DNA of 64,000 nt. Source: Sesamum alatum. Lineage: Eukaryota; Streptophyta; Magnoliopsida; Lamiales; Pedaliaceae. Position numbers and translations under genes: made by a program. The first letter of the stretch is position 1; each line of letters begins with the position of its first letter. Positions 32,718 to 44,019 of the stretch are shown here, in pieces. Location of the stretch: contig JACGWO010000011.1 of assembly GCA_034509735.1 (NCBI GenBank), positions 17,149,573 to 17,213,572 on the forward strand, in the 5' to 3' direction. The notes under the pieces were generated by a model. That model ran no database searches and was not told the origin of the DNA. It saw only the letters and a program-made list of their open reading frames with translations.

Positions 32718-33490
32718 ATTTATGCAGTTCTCTATGATTTCTACTCTAATATTTTTAACTCGTGCTATTGCTTCATTCTGTTCAAATCTGTCACACTGAT
32801 CTATTTATTGTGTGGCATTGTCTTGAAGTGAAGCTAGAATTTGTTCCCCTCGCTATCCGGTGATACTATTTATAGTGCATTTGGACGTTGGGGAACTACA
32901 TTTTTTTTATATATATTCATTGATAATTTTTTCCTTTGCCAGGCTAACCTCTCTCTTTTAGACCAAGAGGTTTTGGCCATTTATTGTTTTTTGTTTTATG
33001 TTTCTTTTTATTGATAAGCTTAATGTTCTCAGTTTAGTTTTCCCTTACTAAGAGATAAGCCAATATTATTTTATGGCACAAAAATGAAAATTATTTAATT
33101 TGGTATTCTCCAAAGGTTTTCAGGCGGATTGGTGTTGTCTAATGCGGTTTGCTTCATAAAAAATGAAAATATGTACTTGAAACTGATGTATTCCCATTAT
33201 CTTTTCCCTAATAAAATTTACTGCGCTTGTCCTTTCAGATGTTGACTAAGCAAGTTAGATGACTACTCCTTGTCAGATGGTGCATGGATGCGTGAGTTTG
33301 TCCATGATAGTTCAAGTAGGAAAATGTATGATATGGAGACGTGTATGATTGGATTGAATACATTGCCATCTAAATCCTACATGGGGTTTTGTAACTTTGT
33401 TTATGGTTTGTATAGACGGGGTCAATGTTTCGTAATTGGATTATGTGCTGTATCTACGAGGCAAGAAACATATCTTGCAACTTAATAGGT

Positions 33491-35369
33491 TCGTAATACT
33501 TCATCCTGGTGCCATAGATTGTTCTAAGATGGCCATTCATGGTAGTGGACAAACACATCTTTTCGTGTGAATCCCCCAAGTTCACAAATTCTCGGTCTTA
33601 TTCATGAATTGAGACAAAATTTGATATTATATTTAATGTTATTGATTGGAATAGACAAAATAGGACTTGATAAGCATATATACTTCAAAGATTGAAATTT
33701 GATGCTTGCATATATACTTCAACTTGTAATCCAATGAAATGTATCGAAGTGTTTTACACTTATATTTAACCAAAATTGATAAAAAGATGATCATTGTATG
33801 TCTATTCATGTCCAAAATTCAACCGAGATTGATAAAAAAGATTATGTATATATTGTATGTCTTTTCATATGTTAAATGAAAAATGGGATTAATGCAATTA
33901 TTCCCTTGTGATATAAAAAATGAGCAAAAATTTTCATATGAAAAAATAATTAGTAAATTATCCCCTTGTATTTTTTCTTGATAGATGTGTAATTTGTTTC
34001 ATTTCTCACAACAGAAAGAGTATTGCTAATTATTTTTTACATGGGAGTTTTTGCTTATTTCTTATAATATTATAGAGAGGTAAGTTGCATTTATCCTTAT
34101 AAAAAACAGACAACCTATATGATCAACTTAAAATGGTCAATGATTTGCTTAGCAATTTAGGACCAATAGTTGTGCCGAATTCTTGAATTCAAGGAATGTT
34201 GTTTACCAGAATTTGCAATAAGATGCATTGGTTGTTTGGTCTTTTGAGTCTGGTGGTGGTGCCCTCGATCTTTAAGGTGTTGGTACTGATGATTTAGGTG
34301 CCACTGTCTGTTTAACAAGAAGATAGTTGAACAAATTATGTATGCTAGCAATACCATTAAATTACACAACACAAATTTAGGTTCACCTTGTGAGTCATTT
34401 GGTTTACAAATTTAGACTGGTGAAACTTTAGATTGTGTTGTAACTTCAGACTTTGCAATAACTTTAGATATTGCTGCAACCACTGCAATATTTTTCTCCA
34501 GTTGGTCACACGGTGTGTTTGATGAAGAACTCCCTCTGTAGTTCCTTTTCACCTATTTAGAGCAAGATAAACTGTGAAGTAGAAAACTTGTTATAAGTTG
34601 AAAATAACTAAAAGTTGTATTGAAAATGATCATTCATAGTTAGCTTCCTTGCGGCAATGATCATTTAGAAAAAGTATCTATTTTATATAATAAAATATTA
34701 TTATTATACAATAATATATTATTATTATACTAATTTACCGCAAAGAAAGGGGAGAAAATTTTTTATGAGTTTAACAATAAAAGAAGATTGTTAGTTTTTA
34801 ATGAAAGAAATAAGGGAATTTGAGAAATTAAATAAAGGTTAACACATTTACATATTTTTATTGATTGATTATTTATAAAATTTAAAGCACTAAAAACATG
34901 TGTATACTAACTTTAATAAAGGTTAACACATTTATATATTTTTATTGATTGATTATTTATATAACGTTGTGTTCTTTTGTTCCTTTTTTTTTATAGTTTA
35001 GTTGGAACACAATAAGCAGAAATGTAAAAATGTGAGATATTAAAAGGATATTATTTAAAATAAAATAAGATATTAAGATGAATATAAAACATATTACAAC
35101 AATACGATGGTGTAAGCTATTTTAAGATTTTGCATTTATTATTTGTATAAACAATATAGAAAATATTCAATAACCAAGAATTAGTTGAATAATTGATTTC
35201 ATTAACATGCATTAAATTATACATATATTATTAATACCAATAAACAATATCATAATTGTTATTATTGTCTTGAATATTAATTTATGTAGTAGTATCAAAA
35301 CTTATATATATATATATATAAAGAATTATATTTTTTTAAAATTATCACTAGTATTGCGGTCGAGCGCGG
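33491..35369. other. AT-rich spacer downstream of the snoRNA unit
   Basis: AT-rich DNA. A ~50-bp block (AATAAAGGTTAACACATTTA through TTGATTGATTATTTATA) is duplicated at about 34834-34886 and 34915-34965. A ~25-bp block with GCATATATACTTCAA is repeated near 33673 and 33706. A (TA)n tract sits near 35304-35322. No gene recognised. Confidence 0.5.
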
Positions 35370-35531
35370 TCTATGCAGTCCACATAGTATAAAATCAAAC
35401 CCGATTGTTAAATTATGATTTTTTTTACTAGCTCAATACCAACCCAATCCACCCTTAGCCCGCTAATTGTGGTGCGATTTGGGTTGGGCCGGTCTGTTGG
35501 GGCAGCCCGGTCGTTTGATTGAACACCCCTA
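35370..35531. mobile_element. Possible hAT right-terminus fragment
   Basis: The segment ends ...GAACACCCCTA, the inverted form of a TAGGGGTGTTC plant hAT end, preceded by GC-rich GGGTTGGGCCGGTC-type subterminal sequence. No left end or target duplication was found, so the call is tentative. Confidence 0.35.
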
Positions 35532-35559
35532 CCTGTAGCGCTTTCTGTGGCCTTTTCAG

Positions 35560-35908
35560 AGCACAAGTTTTTTGGTTGTGCTTCTTTTGGCTAATAATTT
35601 GCACTTTTTCGTACTTGTGTTTTTCCCTCCCTTTTGTCCTCCTTTTATGCTTCACAACAACCCGCCAACTTCTCTCTTCCTTGTCTTTCGAGGCCTGACA
35701 ACACCTTTGCAAGGGTGGTGGTATGCAACTTTTTTCCACAAATCAGAGTCCTTTACAGGTTGTATGGCTGGTCTATGCACCCTTAAAAATGTCACCACAA
35801 CATAGTTTTGATGTACATAATCTTTGGGGCCATGCATTTTGCTTAAATTAGTACTCGGAACATGCTTGCATGAGATTCCTGTCAAATCCCATTTTCTGTA
35901 AGCACAAG
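35560..35908 (-). pseudogene. MULE transposase C-terminus (SWIM zinc finger)
   Basis: The minus-strand frame from about 35908 reads SCAYRKWDLTGISCKHVPST, then MHGPKDYVHQNYVVVTFLRV and PAIQPVKDSDLWKKVAYHHP, ending in a GVVRPRKTRKRE basic tail. This is the SWIM finger (C.C...C.H) and C-terminal tail of Mutator-like transposases; the second Cys of the CxC pair is Tyr here. A zinc-knuckle-like remnant (KKHNQKTC) follows in another frame near 35580-35620. Everything upstream of the SWIM finger is missing, cut by the MITE-like sequence at 35909. Confidence 0.75.
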
Positions 35909-36454
35909 AGGGATCTACGCTCAATTTGGTGACCCCCAAGTTGTGGTATAAGTATACGCAGACCCCTTGTGATTTGAAGAATGACATATCATACCCATGA
36001 GGTTTGTTTATGTCTACAAAATAGGTCTCTTCGTTAGTGAAGATTCATTGAATTTGTTGATATTAGTAAATAAAATTGAATTAAACTCGATATTTATCAT
36101 CAATTGACTTATTACTGATTTATTGTAGGTCAAATAAATTTTTTATGACCAAACTATCCTATACATCTTTGCACGTTAATGCATGTGACGAGGTATATCT
36201 TCATCGTTATAAGAGTAGTTTGGTCATAAAATATTTGATGGTTTTCAGTAAGTCATTAGTAAGTCAATTAAGGGTAAATACCGATTCTTATTCATTTTTT
36301 TTAATATCAATAAATTCAGCGAGTTTTGACTAACGAAAGGGACCTATTTGTTAGACAGAAGCAAACATCAGGGTTATTAGATGTAATTTTCCAAACTATC
36401 GGGATCTACGTATAATTACACCAAACTCCAAGGGAAGGGGATATAATTATCCCT
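35909..36454. mobile_element. MITE-like unit with long inverted ends
   Basis: The left ~130 bp (with TATACGCAGACCCCTTGTGA and TGAGGTTTGTTTATGTCTA) is mirrored at the right (AGACAGAAGCAAACATCAGG, ATCGGGATCTACGTATAATT). The interior contains a second inverted pair, ACCAAACTA.CCTAT / AGTAGTTTGGTCATAAA. It abuts the MULE transposase remnant exactly where its frame is lost. The right part plus flanking DNA is duplicated at 63465-64000, so it may belong to a larger repeat. Confidence 0.5.
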
Positions 36455-36805
36455 TAATTTTATAACATTTTTATTTTTTTAATTAATTCTATTTGTACAC
36501 AATGTAATTTATAACAAAGATAATCAATTATAAGAAAGTAATTAAAACTTTCATAAAACTATTTAATATATTACTAAACAATATTTACAAAATTATAATT
36601 TAAAATATTTACAACAACTTCATGGTATCAAATAACAGATCTGACTCTATTGTAGACACAAGAACATACTGGAGAAAGGTCCTCTGCACGAACGAGTAAG
36701 ACTGCAGGATATTATTCCTGCTAGATATTACTTTTCTTCTGTCTAGGTAACATTGGCCCTCTGCACAAATGAGATTACTTTTTTTTCTTTCTGGGGTGGC
36801 GTGTC
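36315..36805. repeat. Dispersed repeat shared with 63465-64000
   Basis: About 490 bp here matches the window's right end in the same orientation. Shared landmarks are GACCTATTTGTTAGACAGAAGC, AGGGTTATTAGATGTAATTTTC, AACTTCATGGTATCA, CAGATCTGACTCTA and CTAGGTAACATTG. It begins within the right arm of the MITE-like unit and continues beyond it, so the repeated unit is larger than that MITE. No open frame spans it. Confidence 0.85.
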
Positions 36806-38780
36806 GTAGTTGCTGTAGATAACATAACTTATTATATTTATTGTTAGATATTTTATGACAATATATTTGTCACAAGTTTATATTATTTTACAGATTTGGA
36901 CTTGATCACGTATCGCTCAAATAACACCCAGTCTTGGTGATGAACGTGTAGATATGGGCCAGTTACAAACTTATAATAATCGGTTCTTTCCAATACCACT
37001 TATCGTGCAACGTGGAACTGCTCACATAGCTTCACCCAGAACTCTACGAGCGATTGTTCAAGTCCTTAGAGATATATTGGATGTGCAGGTTGATTAGGTA
37101 TACAACATTCAGAATATCAAGCACTATTATATAAATATTACTTGCGCACTAATTTACGTTGTTGCATTTATTCCAATTTTGTTGGCAATCGTATGACATG
37201 GTCCCGATCACCTATTTCCAATGCAATAAATACAAAATGTGGATATTGACATTGTTATAGTAAAATAACGTGTATCTTTGTCTCATCATCTACTGATAGG
37301 TATGTGCAAAGTGGGTCGATATGCATCCACGTAGCATATTGTGGTATGTTATACAATAAAACATGTTTTATTTTAGACATGTTTTCTTTTACATTAAAAT
37401 ACATTATTTTTTACGTACTTCAAGGTGAACAAGTGAAGTCCTTCGATTAAGTTGTGATCCTAAACCACACAATGTCGAAGGTTTAAGCTAATTGGTTGAC
37501 CGACTCGCGGTGGGGTTGTAGCATATTTATGAGATTGCTACACACTCTCAACAAACACAAGATATGGTCGATGAAACTGCAACGTTCCATGAGAATGCTC
37601 CGACTATGTCCCACAAGCAGAGGAGAAGTCGTACCATAATGTTTACTGGTTCAGTTGAAGGTGATACTGTTAGGGTGGATGTAGCTGGTCCTTCTACAGT
37701 GCATACATTTCAACATTTATATCAACATTGCAACGTGCTTCAACCACCATAATAAGGTGATTGGCTTCAATCAACTCTATATATGCCAAGCCAGATATAA
37801 GCTTATTAACATGTGGATCTTGACCTTGGCATTGACATGAATCAATCATATGCAATAGGATATAACGTTTCACCAATTTCATTTTTCATATTTAGTGCAT
37901 ATTGTGATTATGTGGAGTCCAGTTCTAACACATTATCAAGTCCGTTATATATTAATGCCGGTGATAATGAAAATGAACAAAATGAGTCAACATAGAATGT
38001 GTGAGGAAAAAGAAGATCCGACACCAATGACACCGGCACACTTGTGGGACTGACAATTATTTTAATACCTGTAATTATTGTAATTTTTCTTGTATGTAAA
38101 ATTTTAAATTTATTAATGATTGTAATAAGTTAAATATTTAAAATTTAACTATTAATTAATTAATAATTATACGAATAATAAATAAACTTTAAAATTAAAA
38201 CCAAAAGGGAAAGTCATGGATGCAGACTATGACTCCGCCTAAATAATTAAACTATAAATAAATTAGCAAGTCGTGGATCTGATCCACAACTTGCCTTAAT
38301 ATTTTTAAACATTTTAAAAAATTATTAATTTTGTCAATTTTTTTTATTTATTATAATAAATAAGCCATAGGAATCCCGCTGCTCCAAAGTCCTTGCACAA
38401 GCATCCCGTGACTCGTAACCCATTTTATTCAATATTATAAATTATCATCTAACTGATGTATGTGTTAATAAGCCATTGCATGCAAACATGTGAGCTCCAA
38501 GTATTCAACATTTTCGAACATTCAACATGTGCTTATGTTTATTTTTGTTGCTTCATCGTGTTGCAGATATGTCAACAACTCGACATCGTCTTGTATGGAT
38601 GCCGAAGTTGGCAACCATACTATGGAGGTATATGTAGAGAGAAGAAATCACCTTCGACGTGGATCCAACTATTATGGGATCCAAGTGGGGCCAATACATG
38701 TCGATTTTGTCAGATCAAGGGTACTCTTCTTTTTTTTGTCCTACTCTTCTTGCAATTACTTCTACATCCGGTTAGTATAA
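36806..38780 (+). other. Unrecognised region, possibly decayed coding DNA
   Basis: Plus-strand fragments such as 37564-37752 (MVDETATFHENAPTMSHKQR...) and 38490-38780 have moderately complex composition, unlike the AT-rich spacers, but show no domain I can name. A plant transposon-linked gene relic is possible. At 38780 the sequence is cut by the solo LTR and resumes at 45946-46052. No promoter or splice pattern could be defended. Confidence 0.3.
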
Positions 38781-39007
38781 TGTTAGAATAGATGACCAGA
38801 AAGCCAGTTAGATTGGTCTCTATGTAATCTATTTGACCAGAAAGTCAATCAAATTGGTCTTTATGTCATCTATTTGATAAACTCGATGTAATGTAATATT
38901 ATATAATGAATAGATTGAGTACCCATTCTTGGCATTATCTTTGTTGTGCTCATTTATCAATGTTTTATTGTATTAAAATCACAACAAAGTCTATAGACCA
39001 CAGACAA

Positions 39008-39775
39008 TGATAAGGATAGGACGTGAGACCCATTGGATATAAGGATCCAAGAATCCAAACGTACAGAAATAGGCAGCAGAATCCCAGATCGATGATCTAG
39101 TTTGATCGTACCTAGAGCTTGAAGAACCTTGACTCGTTGGCTATAAAGGAAGCTAAGAACCTTGGTATGGTGAACACCACAAGATATTGCTCAAGCATCT
39201 TGATAAGTTCTGAACAATTGAAACTCTAAAATAGAATTGAACCTCACAAAGAAGAGATAGTTTTTTTAATATCCAAGTCTCATTTTACAAATGATATCCA
39301 TTGCCTTTTATAGGCTTCAAAGGGATGCTCAAGAGTTAATTCTATCATCGGAACTCTATGATCATTAAAGTGACACTTATTGACCACATTAACATGACTT
39401 AGGAAAACTAGAATGACCTTTTGACTACTATGATGACTCTTTGACTACCAATGCTGAAGATACACTATTTTTGACAAATATAATGGACTCTCTTTTTGGG
39501 CTTGGTGAGTTGGATGAAATTATGGCCCCTTTTCATCCAAATGAAGTCTTCAAACCTTGAGCCCAACTTTTTAGATGCATTCTGGCCCATCTACTTGAAG
39601 AACATTCATTATTGGACCTTTTATTAATCTCTCATGCATTGGCCCGTTGATTTCATTAATAAGAATCATTAAAGCTTGGTTGATTTTCTTAGCTCTTGCC
39701 CTCGTAATTGGACCCCCATTAATTTTCAAAGGATCTTCCTTGCTTTGAGTTGTAAGCTTCGGATGGTCCCCATCA
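39008..39775 (-). repeat. 3' LTR of the nested gypsy
   Basis: On the minus strand it runs from TGATGGGGACCATCCGAAGC to GTCCTATCCTTATCA, the same length as the 5' copy. It follows the pol stop codon almost directly (pol ends at 39781). Confidence 0.9.
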
Positions 39776-39780
39776 TTCCC

Positions 39781-40908
39781 TTATTCTTTAGAAGGATTCA
39801 ACCTCGAATCTGATTCTGTATCAAAAGGAGAAAGATCAGTCACATTAAAAGAAACACTCACATTGTACTCACCGGGAAGGTCTAGTTTGTAGGCACTATC
39901 GTTGATCCTTGCAATCACTTGAAATAGACTTTCCCCCCTCGCTTGCAATTTTAACTTGTGCTTTGTGGGAAATCTCTCTTTTCTCAAGTGAAACCAAACC
40001 AATCACCAGGCTAAAAAATAACTCGCTTGCGCCTTTTGTTGGCTTGTTTTTCATATTGTTCAGTTTGCTTCTCAATATTGAGCTTTACCTTTTAATGCAA
40101 CGTCTTTATCAAGTTCGCCTTGGCTTTTTCATCAATATTCGTTCGCTCATCAACAGAAATAGGCACAAGATCAAGTGGATTCAATGGATTGAAGCCATAA
40201 ACAATTTCAAAAGGAGTAAAGTTAGTAGCAGAATGAACACTCCTGTTATATGCAAATTCAGCAAATGGCAAACAATCTTCCCAATTCTTCAAGTTCTTTT
40301 GACTCAAAGCTTTGAGCAATTGAGATAAGGTTGTATTCACTACTTTCGTTTGTCCATCAGTTTGTGGATGACAAGTAGTAGAAAATAGAAGTTTAGGCCC
40401 TAATTTACTCCACAACACACGCAAAAAATGAATAAAAAATTTTGCATCTCTTATCACTCACAATTGTTCTTGGAACTCCATGTAATCGCACAATTTCTCA
40501 AAAGAACAAATCAGCAATATGGTAGCATCATCACTTTTATGACATGGAATGAAATGTGTCATATTAGAAAATCTATCAACAACCACAAACACAGATCTCT
40601 TCTTTATTCGTCCTAGGTAAACTCAAAACAAAATCCATAGAGATGTCCACCCACAGTTCACTAGGAATAGGTAAAGGTTGATACAATCCATGAGGTTTTG
40701 ATTTTGATTTAGCATATTTACAAGTTATGCACCTATCACATATTTTCTCAACATCAACATGCATACCAGGCCAAAAGAAATGATCATGTAATACTTCCAT
40801 GATTTTATGTACACTAAAGTGTCCCATTAAACCTCCCCCGTGGGCCTGTTTGACAAGCAACTCCTGGATAGTTAATTTAGGGATGCAAAGTTTATTATCA
40901 CGAAACAA
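39781..40908 (-). pseudogene. Gypsy integrase remnant
   Basis: Pieces in order: the zinc domain ([20 protein letters not shown]...[11 protein letters not shown]) and the first catalytic Asp ([12 protein letters not shown]) at 40908-40576; the core with [13 protein letters not shown], whose Glu position is Lys-Val here, at 40457-40092; and the C-terminal segment (QVIARINDSAYKLDLPGEYN...DLSPFD) at 40002-39781. Frameshifts separate the pieces. The C-terminus ends without a chromodomain. Confidence 0.8.
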
Positions 40909-40939
40909 GTATCCCTCATGTTTATAGACTTCCCAAATG

Positions 40940-41390
40940 GAACATGTTCACAAGCTAAATAAATAGAACCAAAGTCAGAATCATTGACATACATTTCCTT
41001 TATCAACTCAAAACCAAGAAATTTAGAGCTCAAAGTAGTGATTAAAGCAAACCTTCGGGATAATGCATCAGCTACAATGTTTTCCTTCCTCCTCTTGTAT
41101 TTGATCACATAAGGAAATGATTCGATGAATTCCACCCATTTCGTATGCCTCTTGTTCAACTTACCTTGGCCCTTGAGATACTTAAGAGACTCGTGATCCG
41201 TATGAATCACAAACTCCTTTGTCCACAAGTAGTGCTGTCATGTCTCCAATGCTCTCGCCAAAGCATAAAGCTCCTTATCATATGTTGGATAGTTCAATTG
41301 AGCTCTATTCAACTTCTCACTAAAGTATGCAATTGGTCGTCCCTCTTGCATCAAAACAACTCCTACCCCGACTCCAGATGCATCACATTC
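40940..41390 (-). pseudogene. Gypsy RNase H remnant
   Basis: [40 protein letters not shown] and [11 protein letters not shown] are followed, after a stop replacing the usual Trp-containing segment, by [20 protein letters not shown] and [11 protein letters not shown]. The catalytic Asp (CDAS), the Glu (KELYAL) and the later Asp (HTDHE) are all preserved. Confidence 0.8.
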
Positions 41391-41990
41391 AAGTTCAAAT
41401 GATTTATCAAAGTTAGGCAATGCAAGAATATGCGCAGTAGTTAATTTTTCTTTTAGGAGATCAAAAGCTTCCTGCTGTTTTCCTCTCCAATGAAAACCAA
41501 CTTCTTTCTTAACGATTTCATTTAATGGAGAAGCAATGGTACTAAAATCCTTTACGAACCGCCTATAGAAGCTTGCAAGACCATGAAAACTTCTTACCTC
41601 AGCAATGCTCTTAAAAGTTGGCCAATCTAAAATAGCCTTGACTTTATCCATTTCCATTTCAATTCCATTAGCACTTACCACAAATCCAAGAAAAACAACT
41701 TTATTCATGCAAAAGGAACACTTTTAAAGATTAGCATACAACGATTCTCTTCTTAAAGTGTCTAGCACAGCATGCACATGATGAAGATGTTCTTCTATGT
41801 GCTTGCTATATATAAGGATGTCATCAAAATAAACTACCACAAACTTCCCAATAAAGTTTACGCAAAACATGGCTCATTAATCTCATGAAAGTGTTTGGTG
41901 CATTAGTTAACCAAAAAGGCATAACCAACCACTCATATAAACCATATTTTGTTTTAAAGGCGGTAATCAATAGCGTTGTATCAATGTCAA
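41391..41990 (-). pseudogene. Gypsy reverse transcriptase, C-terminal part
   Basis: The readable part starts [17 protein letters not shown] (~41960) and includes [13 protein letters not shown] (~41831-41800), so the catalytic FDD is intact. It then passes through the thumb ([40 protein letters not shown]). The fingers and first palm Asp are absent, removed by a deletion joining gag DNA to mid-RT near 42000. Confidence 0.75.
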
Positions 41991-42239
41991 TTCTACCCTA
42001 AAAAACTTCTTGCTAGCACAAGAGTTCGTTATATCCGATGAAGCGTGTGGACGAATTAGAGGGTCTCTACATTGAGATCTTGATGGCAAAATGGGGAACA
42101 ATGCGTGTAGCCGAACAAAGAAGACTATGAGGGAAAGTTTCCTCTTTATGTTTCTTGTTCTCCAAAATTCTATGGCCTCCATGTTGTGTCTTTCTTGAAT
42201 ATGAAATACACTGAACGCCCGGGAGAATCAAGGGCACAC

Positions 42240-42807
42240 CCCTTGATCTGTTATGCATGATTTTATTCCGTTTTAATTTTACGCTTTGTGTTTTATATTA
42301 TGCAACTTCCGGCGCTTCCGCCGCGGCTCTCCCGTGCCGATCCATACGTTACATTGATCTCACCAAACTATAGCATAGTCGGTAAACTCAATTGCAACAA
42401 GCTTCACCTTCTTTTCCTCAGAGTAGTTGTGACAGCCGAAAATGAGATTCATCTTCTTTTCCCACTCCAAATATGTTTCCGGATAACTTCTTCTACGGAA
42501 TGTTCAATTTTATGCTTCCATAGTCTCGGTCTACTTCATTGTCTCGCCTTCTTCTACCTCCTCTATTGCCATGATGTGGTGGCTCAACGTCTTCCTCCTC
42601 TTCGGACTCCAATTGATTGATTTGGTGATTGCCGCGTCTCTTAGGAATCGATTGTTCCAACCTCTCCAAACGATCGATTATGCCTTCAAGAATTGCTCCA
42701 AATCTTGCAAATTGTTGTTGCATAGCTTGATTGGTAAACTCATTTCCCATATTAGTAGAAGTCCCTTCCATTGTAGAACTCTCACAATTCACTCGTGTAT
42801 CAGTCAA
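42240..42807 (-). pseudogene. Gypsy gag N-terminal remnant
   Basis: ATG 42807 opens MTDTRVNCESSTMEGTSTNM, followed by a coiled-coil-like segment (ILEGIIDRLERLEQ) and a basic RGGRRRRDNEVDRDYG stretch. Beyond a frameshift the gag core continues as YLEWEKKMNLIFGCHNYSEE and VKLVAIEFTDYAIVW to about 42340. Downstream gag, the zinc knuckle and protease are deleted. Confidence 0.7.
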
Positions 42808-42959
42808 AGTAATTTCTCACACCGCTCATGTTTCACTCGTAGGCTTTTACCCCCCTCTAATAAACTCACACTCTCTTGCCTTTTACCGCTCAAATTCTCT
42901 TTATAGGCTTAATTAGAATAGAACCGAACAAGAAAAGTTTCGAACAACTAGATGATGGC

Positions 42960-43200
42960 TAAGAATTTTTTTTCTCGTCTTTTTTTTTATGGTATTTAAC
43001 AATGACAAGAGATGAATGAATACTTCAACATTTTTTTCGTTTTTTTCTTTTCTTTTTTTTTCGCTTTTTTTTCAAATGGCCGTTTTTTTCACTTTTGTTG
43101 TTTTTTATTGGCCTTTTGTTTTTTTGAACGAATTTTTCTTCTCTTTTTTTTTGCTGCTCATTTTTTTTTAGCTTTTCTTTTCTTTTTTGAAAATTAACAA
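42960..43200. repeat. T-rich low-complexity leader of the gypsy
   Basis: The plus strand is almost pure T with interspersed C/G (A-rich on the element's sense strand) between the gypsy primer site and gag. The phenylalanine-rich and lysine-rich frames here come from this composition. Confidence 0.85.
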
Positions 43201-43233
43201 TGCAAGACGATAACAAAATTAGATCAATACCAG

Positions 43234-43251
43234 ATTGCTCTGATACCAAAC
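43234..43251 (-). other. Primer-binding site (initiator-Met tRNA)
   Basis: The minus strand reads TTTGGTATCAGAGCAATC directly after the 5' LTR end, a near-perfect plant initiator-Met primer site. It confirms element polarity. Confidence 0.85.
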
Positions 43252-44019
43252 TGCTAAGGATAGGACGTGAGACCCATTGGATATAAGGATCCAAGAACCC
43301 AAACGTATAAAAATAGGCAGCGGAATCCCAGATCGATGATCTAGTTTGATCATACCTAGAGCTTGAAGAACCCTTACCCATTGGCTATAAAGGCAGCCAA
43401 GAACCTTGGTATGGTGAACGCCACAAGATATTGCTCAAGTATCTTGATAAGTTCTAAACAACTGAAACTCTAGAAGAGAATTCAACCTCACAAAGAAGAG
43501 ATAGTTTTTTTAATATCCAAGTCTCATTTTACAAATGATATCCATGGCCTTTTATAGGCTTCAAAGGGATGCTCAAGAGTTAATTCTATCATTGAAATTT
43601 TATGAGCATTAAAGTGACACTTATTGACCATATTAATATGACTTAGGAAAACTAGAATGACCTTTTGACTACTATGATGACTTTTTGACTACCAATGCTG
43701 AAAATAAACTATTTTTAAAAAATATAATGGGACTCTCTTTTTGGGCTTGGTGAGTTGGACGAAATTATGCCCCCTTTTCATTCAAATGAAGTCTTCAAAC
43801 CTTGAGCCCAACTTTTTAGATGCATTCTAACCCATCTACTTGAAGAATATTCATCATTAGACCTTCTATTGATCTCTCATGCATTGGCCCGTTGATTTCA
43901 TCAATAAGAATCATCAAAGCTTGGTTAATTTTCTTAGCTCTTGCCTCGTAATCGGACCCCCATTAATTTTCAAAGGATCTTCCTTGCTTTAAGTTGTAAG
44001 CTTCGGATGGTTCCCATCA
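43252..44019 (-). repeat. 5' LTR of the nested gypsy
   Basis: On the minus strand it runs from TGATGGGAACCATCCGAAGC to GTCCTATCCTTAGCA. A TATA box (CTATAAAAGG) is at about 43549-43558 on the minus strand. The same 768-bp length as its partner, with scattered substitutions visible, suggests moderate age. Confidence 0.9.

Larger units (their letters stand above)
30661..33490 (+). other. Host transcription unit of a C/D snoRNA cluster
   Basis: No long open frame exists over ~2.8 kb, yet the base composition is that of a transcribed plant region (T-rich, moderate GC) rather than transposon. Four C/D snoRNAs lie on the same strand (30766-30870, 31074-31153, 31329-31420, 32629-32717), downstream of a telo-box promoter. 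Plant snoRNAs are commonly made from such polycistronic or intron-bearing non-coding precursors. The 3' limit is uncertain. The small frame 33270-33485 has no recognisable domain. Confidence 0.6.
39008..44019 (-). mobile_element. Ty3/gypsy retrotransposon, internally deleted
   Basis: Two 768-bp LTRs (43252-44019 as 5', 39008-39775 as 3') bound a 3.5 kb minus-strand interior with gag start, RT palm, RNase H and integrase. Flanks GACAA (39003-39007) and GAAAA (44020-44024) look like a TSD with one substitution. The initiator-Met primer site lies at 43234-43251. Protease and the RT N-terminal part are deleted between about 42240 and 41990. It is inserted in the copia solo LTR, so it is younger than that LTR. 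Confidence 0.88.

Noticed and set aside
33270..33485. 71-codon frame after the snoRNAs
   Set aside because: No motif, no homologue I recognise; likely chance in the 3' part of a non-coding transcript.
36145..36333. 62-codon frame
   Set aside because: Lies inside the MITE-like inverted-repeat unit and shows no protein motif.
43012..43381. Phe-rich and Lys-rich frames
   Set aside because: They come from a T-rich (A-rich) gypsy leader and LTR, with no domain.
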